Shown piece by piece: positions 6,794-10,444 of a stretch of 10,444 bases of DNA. Source of the stretch: Spirochaetales bacterium (GTDB taxonomy: Bacteria > Spirochaetota > Spirochaetia > DSM-27196 > SLAA01); assembly GCA_007126415.1 (NCBI GenBank), contig SLBH01000110.1, forward strand, positions 1-10,444, written 5' to 3'. Positions within the stretch are counted from its first letter, which is position 1. Every line of letters starts with the position of its first letter. The notes below the pieces were generated by a model that saw only the letters and a list, made by a program, of their open reading frames with translations, ran no database searches and was not told where the DNA came from. Position numbers and translations under genes: made by a program.

Positions 6794-6822
6794 TTGACGG
6801 CGCGCGTGTTTTATATTAGATT
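6794..6822 (+). promoter_or_regulatory. trxB: Candidate trxB promoter (TTGACG-N17-TAGATT)
   Basis: TTGACG at 6794-6799 and TAGATT at 6817-6822 are separated by 17 bp, predicting a start near 6829 and a leader of about 31 nt. The local AT-richness (6808-6834) stands out from the GC-rich surroundings. An alternative -10 such as TATATT at 6812 would leave a spacer of only 12 bp. Confidence 0.5.
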
Positions 6823-6831
6823 ATTAATATA
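6812..6831. promoter_or_regulatory. AT-rich inverted repeat over the trxB -10 (operator candidate)
   Basis: TATATTA (6812-6818) and TAATATA (6825-6831) form perfect 7-bp arms around the 6-nt spacer GATTAT. The dyad covers the predicted -10 element, where a bound repressor would block transcription. It resembles AT-rich redox or metal regulator boxes (PerR/Fur class) in composition but does not match the PerR consensus. AT-rich promoter sequence also makes chance dyads more likely. Confidence 0.3.
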
Positions 6832-6859
6832 TAGCTGAACATCATTGGGAGATGCATGT

Positions 6860-7816
6860 ATGTCGAACGAAATCGAGAACGTAATTATCATCGGCTCCGG
6901 CCCGGCCGGGCATACCGCGGCGGTGTACGCTGCGCGTGCCGACCTCGGGCCGCTTATGTACGAAGGCTTTATGGCAGGTAACGTCGCCGCCGGAGGTCAG
7001 TTGACCACCACCACCGACGTTGAGAACTACCCCGGGTTTCCGGAAGGAATTCAGGGGCCACAACTGATGGACGAGATGCGCAAGCAGTCGAAACGCTTCG
7101 GCACGCGAATCAAGACCGAAACCGTTGCCAAGGTAGACTTCTCGCAGCGTCCGTTCCGCGTCTGGACCGAGTCGGGTGATGAGGCGCAGGCCGAGAGCGT
7201 AATCATCGCCACCGGCGCGACCGCCAAAACACTAGATCTACCGGGCGTTTCTCGCCTATGGCAGAAAGGCATCTCCGCCTGCGCAATCTGCGACGGTGCG
7301 CTTCCCCTGTTTCGCAACAAGCCGCTCGTGGTAGTGGGCGGGGGAGACTCGGCGTGCGAAGAGTCGTTGTATCTCTCGAAGTTCGGCAGTGAAGTACATA
7401 TGCTGGTCCGTCGCGATCAGATGCGGGCTTCGCGCATCATGCAACAGCGCGTACAGGATAACGACAAGATAACGGTGCATTGGAACACGCTCCCGGTTGA
7501 AGTGTTGGGGGATGATCTCGTGAGCGGCGTGCGCGTAAAGGACAAGCACAGCGGTGAGCAACGCGAGATCTCGGCCGGCGGAGTGTTCTTTGCGATCGGG
7601 CACCAACCCAATACCGCGTTTCTCGAAGGACAGCTCGAGTCCGATGATGTCGGCTACCTTCGCACCGAACCGGACTCCACCCGCACATCGGTGGAGGGCG
7701 TGTTTGCGGCCGGCGATGTCAAGGACAAGGTGTTTCGGCAGGCGGTGACGGCCGCCGGCTCGGGGTGTATGGCAGCGATCGAAGCGGAACGCTGGCTCGC
7801 CGAACAACACTCGTAA
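6860..7816 (+). CDS. trxB: Thioredoxin reductase (NADPH), low-Mr type
   Basis: This FAD enzyme uses NADPH to reduce thioredoxin in the cytoplasm; 318 aa, against about 321 for E. coli TrxB. Start chosen at ATG 6860, with GGGAG (6847-6851) spaced 8 nt; an upstream in-frame TTG at 6845 has no support. The FAD-binding GSGPAG is at 12-17, followed by 'AAGGQLTTTTDVENYPGFP'. The redox-active pair is C141-A-I-C144-D-G, within the NADPH domain. The NADPH fingerprint GGGDSA is at 160-165, and the C-terminal FAD motif is 'GVFAAGDV'. Features such as 'YEGFMA', 'WQKGISACAICDGALPLFRN' and 'QAVTAAGSGCMAA' recall yeast Trr1 and plant NTRs more than E. coli TrxB, by memory comparison. No thioredoxin gene is adjacent. 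It is probably transcribed alone. Confidence 0.95.
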   Translation: MSNEIENVIIIGSGPAGHTAAVYAARADLGPLMYEGFMAGNVAAGGQLTTTTDVENYPGFPEGIQGPQLMDEMRKQSKRFGTRIKTETVAKVDFSQRPFRVWTESGDEAQAESVIIATGATAKTLDLPGVSRLWQKGISACAICDGALPLFRNKPLVVVGGGDSACEESLYLSKFGSEVHMLVRRDQMRASRIMQQRVQDNDKITVHWNTLPVEVLGDDLVSGVRVKDKHSGEQREISAGGVFFAIGHQPNTAFLEGQLESDDVGYLRTEPDSTRTSVEGVFAAGDVKDKVFRQAVTAAGSGCMAAIEAERWLAEQHS

Positions 7817-7819
7817 CCG

Positions 7820-7832
7820 CGAGGGGCCCTCG
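7820..7832 (+). terminator. Weak hairpin after trxB
   Basis: CGAGG (7820-7824) and CCTCG (7828-7832) can pair across a 3-nt loop directly after the trxB stop, followed by only TTT. The stem is short and the T-run minimal, so termination here is uncertain. It abuts and partly overlaps the first 14-bp tandem repeat. Confidence 0.22.
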
Positions 7833-7868
7833 TTTGCGTACCCTCGTTCGCGTACTCTCGTTCGCATA
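7827..7868. repeat. Three tandem 14-bp repeats between trxB and pgmB
   Basis: The units are CCCTCGTTTGCGTA (7827-7840), CCCTCGTTCGCGTA (7841-7854) and CTCTCGTTCGCATA (7855-7868). Unit 2 differs from unit 1 at one position and from unit 3 at two. The period is exactly 14 bp. They end immediately before the candidate pgmB promoter. They may be a small expandable minisatellite or a set of protein-binding sites. Confidence 0.75.
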
Positions 7869-7869
7869 G

Positions 7870-7898
7870 TTGTACAGTTTGAGACATTGCATTACACT
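7870..7898 (+). promoter_or_regulatory. Candidate leaderless promoter of pgmB
   Basis: TTGTAC (7870-7875) and TACACT (7893-7898) are 17 bp apart. The -10 ends exactly 7 bp before the A of ATG 7905, where transcription would start. Together with the lack of any SD before that ATG, this points to a leaderless mRNA. The -35 matches consensus at only three positions. Confidence 0.33.
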
Positions 7899-7904
7899 GC
7901 CCGC

Positions 7905-8567
7905 ATGTCGCAGCAACTGCAGGGGTTCATTTTTGATCTCGACGGGGTGGTGGTGTTCACCGATAAGTATCATTACCTCGGTTGGAAGAGGCTCGCCGAT
8001 ACACAGGGCTGGCAGCTGGACGAGGCACTCGGACACCAGTTGCGCGGCGTTTCACGCATCCCGGCGCTCGAGGTTATTCTCCAGCATAACGGGGTCAGTC
8101 TATCGGAGGATGAGAAGCACCGCCTTGCCGAGATCAAGAACGAGTATTATAAGGCCTACTTGCACGACATTAACGAAAACGACCTTTATCCCGGCGCGGT
8201 TGCGTTTGTTGAGCTCGTGAGAGAGCGCGGTATCAAAACGGCGCTCGCCTCCGCGAGCAAGAACGCCGAGACGGTGCTCGAGGCGCTGCGTCTCACGCAC
8301 CTTTTCGATGCAGTGGTAACCGGGAACGACATCACGCGTTCTAAGCCCGATCCGCAGGTCTTTCTGCTGGCGGCGGAGCGTCTAGAGGTTGAGCCGTCGC
8401 GCTGCGTCGTTTTCGAAGATGCCTACAGTGGTATCGAGGCCGCTCGGAATGCCGGGATGCAGGCAGTCGGCGTCGGCGAGCGCGACCGCCTCCCGAACGC
8501 ACCGCTCTGTATAACCGATTACTCCGAGTTATCGCTCGGAGATCTCATCGAGCGCGGTCTCGATTGA
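7905..8567 (+). CDS. pgmB: Beta-phosphoglucomutase (HAD superfamily)
   Basis: This enzyme interconverts beta-glucose 1-phosphate and glucose 6-phosphate in maltose/trehalose breakdown; 220 aa, like L. lactis beta-PGM (221). The HAD motifs are complete: nucleophile Asp11 and acid/base Asp13 in FDLDG, Ser116 in ALASASKN, Lys147 in SKPDP, and E171-D172 in the Mg2+ motif. Subfamily marks include the cap-hinge 'KYHYLGWKRLA' with His23, 'LRGVSRIPALEVIL', and 'YPGA' before the second Rossmann strand. The residue after the nucleophile loop that is usually Asp in DTxxYH is Phe18 (VVVFTDKYHY), a minor oddity. The ATG at 7905 was chosen over an upstream TTG (7887); neither has an SD. The partner sugar phosphorylase is not in the window. 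The helicase gene follows after 27 nt and may share its transcript. Confidence 0.92.
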   Translation: MSQQLQGFIFDLDGVVVFTDKYHYLGWKRLADTQGWQLDEALGHQLRGVSRIPALEVILQHNGVSLSEDEKHRLAEIKNEYYKAYLHDINENDLYPGAVAFVELVRERGIKTALASASKNAETVLEALRLTHLFDAVVTGNDITRSKPDPQVFLLAAERLEVEPSRCVVFEDAYSGIEAARNAGMQAVGVGERDRLPNAPLCITDYSELSLGDLIERGLD

Positions 8568-8594
8568 TCCAAGGCATACCCATAACAATCGACT

Positions 8595-10412
8595 ATGAGA
8601 TTTGAAGAGTTTGACTTAACTGAGGATGTCTTAGCAGGCATTCGTGACGCCGGCTTCACCGAGTGTACCGATGTGCAAGCCGAGACGCTTAAACGTACGC
8701 TGAAGGAACGTGACGTCACCGTTCAGTCGCAGACCGGCACCGGCAAGACCGCGGCGTATCTCACGACAATCTTCCAGCTGAAGGTACAGTCGGAGCGGTT
8801 TCGTAATCGCCCGGCTTTGGTGGTCGCCCCTACGCGCGAGCTGGCGGTTCAGATAGAGCACGACGCCAAGATACTCGGCGCTCATCTCGGCATTCGAACC
8901 GGCTGCTTCTACGGCGGCGCCGGGTACGTAGATCAGGAACGCAAGCTTGAACAGGGCGTGGACTTGATCATCGGTACGCCCGGCCGCTTGCTCGATTTCA
9001 GCTCGAGCCATAAGCTGGATCTTGGGTCGGTCGGGATCGTGGTGATCGACGAGGCCGATCGGCTCTTCGACATGGGATTCTATCCCGATATCCAGCGTAT
9101 ATTCCGGCGTACCGGCCCTCGTGAAGAACGATTGACGTTGCTGTTCAGCGCGACGCTCAGCCAAAACGTGTTGAACATCTCCTGGAAGTTCATGAACGAA
9201 CCGGTTGAGATCGAGGTTGAGCCTGAGCACATCACGGTGCAGGCGATCGATCAGCGCCTGTACCACGTTGCGCAGGAAGAGAAGTTTCCGGTATTGCTCG
9301 GGTTGCTCGAGCGCGAACAGCCGGAAGGCGCGCTGATCTTCTGTAACACGCGGCGCGGGTGCACCAGTATATCCGACCGCTTGCGCGACAACGGTTACGA
9401 CAGCGAGTACCTCATCGGGGATCTACCCCAGACCAAGCGACTGCGCATCATCGACCGCTTCAAAGCGAGCGAGGTTCGGATCTTGGTCGCGACCGATGTA
9501 GCCGCGCGCGGTTTGCACATCGAGGGTCTGCCGCTTGTGGTGAACTACGATCTGCCGGAAGACGCCGAGAACTACGTGCACCGAATCGGACGCACGGCGC
9601 GTGTCGGCAAGAGCGGCAAGGCGATATCTCTCGCGTGCGAACGGTTTGTGTACGGTCTCGAAGCCATCGAGAGCTATATCGGAATGAAGATTGCCTCCGA
9701 ACAAGTGGACGACGAGATGCTCGCAACCGATCACAGCCGGCGGCGCGGGCCCGACCGGGATAAGCGCTCCGATAGACGAACGGGGAGAGACGGGCGTAAG
9801 TCCGAGGCCGGTCCGCGGCGTGGGCGTGGCTCCCGGCGACCGTCGGCCGAGCACGCTCAGGCTCCCGGCGCACCGAGCCATGGTCGGCGTGCCGACAGCG
9901 GCGCCGGCGGTGCCGGACGAAAGCCCGGCGGACGCCCAAAGCACGAGGAGCTTGCCGGAACCGGGAAGCCGATCCCGGCAGATACCTCTTTGGAAGAGCG
10001 GCTGAGGCGGTATCGTGAGAAGTACGGCGAGGATTTTCAACCGGTAGACGGACCTGCGGCCGAGAGCGCTCGCGACGCCGAGCACGACGACCGTAGTTCG
10101 GGAGAAGCCGGCGGGCGCTTGCGACGCCGAAAGCGTGGTGGACGTCGTCGCGGTGGCGGGTCGGGCCGGCAGCCCGCGCACGACGCGGCGGCCGGTAAGG
10201 GTGGCACCGGCGATGAGCGCGGCGACTCCGACTCGGCCCCGAGCTCCAAGAAGCCCGCCTCGCCGAAGAAGCCCGCCTCGCCCGACAGGGCCGCCGGACC
10301 GCGAGACGCTGCCAAGCCCGCCTCGGGTGACGACAGCAGCGCTTCGAAGCGTCGTGGAGGTGTTCTCGGGCGACTGCGGAAGCTGTTCGGCAAAGAGTCG
10401 GAAACTGAGTAG
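8595..10412 (+). CDS. DEAD-box ATP-dependent RNA helicase with long charged C-terminal tail
   Basis: This is an RNA-unwinding or remodelling ATPase, 605 aa. The core, about 1-370, has all DEAD-box motifs: Q motif ('FEEFDLTEDVL...DVQAETL'), motif I SQTGTGKT 45-52, Ia PTREL, TPGR, motif II DEAD 152-155, SAT 185-187, 'IFCNTRR', 'ATDVAARG', and HRIGRTAR 329-336. It is close in style to RhlB/RhlE. From about 378 the tail is low-complexity, rich in Arg/Gly, Lys/Pro/Ala and Asp/Ser. A conserved-looking helix (LEERLRRYREKYGEDF) and a basic end (RRGGVLGRLRKLFGK) probably bind RNA or partners. The ATG at 8595 is needed to keep the Q motif, yet the nearest SD-like AAGG (8571-8574) is 20 nt away. Which helicase paralogue this is cannot be decided, so no symbol is given. 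Confidence 0.93.
   Translation: MRFEEFDLTEDVLAGIRDAGFTECTDVQAETLKRTLKERDVTVQSQTGTGKTAAYLTTIFQLKVQSERFRNRPALVVAPTRELAVQIEHDAKILGAHLGIRTGCFYGGAGYVDQERKLEQGVDLIIGTPGRLLDFSSSHKLDLGSVGIVVIDEADRLFDMGFYPDIQRIFRRTGPREERLTLLFSATLSQNVLNISWKFMNEPVEIEVEPEHITVQAIDQRLYHVAQEEKFPVLLGLLEREQPEGALIFCNTRRGCTSISDRLRDNGYDSEYLIGDLPQTKRLRIIDRFKASEVRILVATDVAARGLHIEGLPLVVNYDLPEDAENYVHRIGRTARVGKSGKAISLACERFVYGLEAIESYIGMKIASEQVDDEMLATDHSRRRGPDRDKRSDRRTGRDGRKSEAGPRRGRGSRRPSAEHAQAPGAPSHGRRADSGAGGAGRKPGGRPKHEELAGTGKPIPADTSLEERLRRYREKYGEDFQPVDGPAAESARDAEHDDRSSGEAGGRLRRRKRGGRRRGGGSGRQPAHDAAAGKGGTGDERGDSDSAPSSKKPASPKKPASPDRAAGPRDAAKPASGDDSSASKRRGGVLGRLRKLFGKESETE
10248..10283 (+). repeat. 18-bp tandem duplication in the helicase tail (KKPASP)
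   Basis: AAGAAGCCCGCCTCGCC followed by G (10248-10265) repeats at 10266-10283 with one final-base change, coding for two KKPASP units from residue 552. A partial third copy (AAGCCCGCCTCG) lies at 10314-10325. This is replication-slippage-type in-frame expansion of a disordered basic tail. Confidence 0.8.
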
Positions 10413-10444
10413 CGTGGCTGCAGCGTCGCAATGGTGAAGCTCAG

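Noticed and set aside
7827..7868. Tandem repeats as a CRISPR array
   Set aside because: The units are contiguous with no spacers and are only 14 bp long, and no cas genes are present.
9423..10431. Long minus-strand open frames opposite the helicase tail
   Set aside because: They are Arg/Pro/Ala-rich shadows of the low-complexity GC-rich coding strand, without ribosome sites or motifs.
10431..10444. Start of a next gene at ATG 10431
   Set aside because: No SD precedes it and only a few codons remain in the window.

Overview
This is a GC-rich, gene-dense bacterial window. Several details suggest a free-living spirochaete (Spirochaetota), perhaps from a saline habitat. The binding-protein signal peptide ends in an 'LFA-RGGAEE' pattern that I associate with that phylum. 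Two genes pair a cyclic-nucleotide-binding (cNMP) domain with a GGDEF domain, several proteins are rich in Asp/Glu, and there is an osmolyte-type transporter. The taxon is inferred from protein style and was not shown by any search.

Layout. (1) 188-4210, plus strand: a four-gene ABC transporter operon in the order binding protein, permease, ATPase, permease. This matches the E. coli osmF(yehZ)-yehY-yehX-yehW order, and every junction is a 4-nt stop/start overlap. The ATPase has a C-terminal extension that looks like paired CBS domains. (2) 4401-6418, plus strand: two overlapping paralogous genes, each with an N-terminal cNMP domain and a C-terminal GGDEF domain. The first has lost the metal/catalytic residues (RGNEF); the second is intact (GGDEF). 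(3) 6450-6614, minus strand: a 54-codon small gene, convergent to the GGDEF pair, with its own well-formed promoter and Shine-Dalgarno (SD) sequence. (4) 6860-7816, plus strand: a low-molecular-weight thioredoxin reductase resembling the fungal/plant type, behind a promoter that overlaps an AT-rich dyad. (5) 7827-7868: three tandem 14-bp repeats. (6) 7905-8567: beta-phosphoglucomutase with no SD, possibly leaderless. (7) 8595-10412: a DEAD-box RNA helicase with a long charged low-complexity tail.

Functionally, the transporter would import compatible solutes such as betaine-like compounds, probably gated by ionic strength through the CBS region. The cNMP-GGDEF pair would link a cyclic-nucleotide input to c-di-GMP output, with the first protein perhaps a regulatory partner of the second. 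The remaining genes are housekeeping: thiol redox, maltose/trehalose-derived sugar phosphate metabolism and RNA remodelling. I saw no CRISPR array, IS element, tRNA or rRNA gene. No strong intrinsic terminator is visible. The last 32 bases (10413-10444) hold nothing I can support as a gene.
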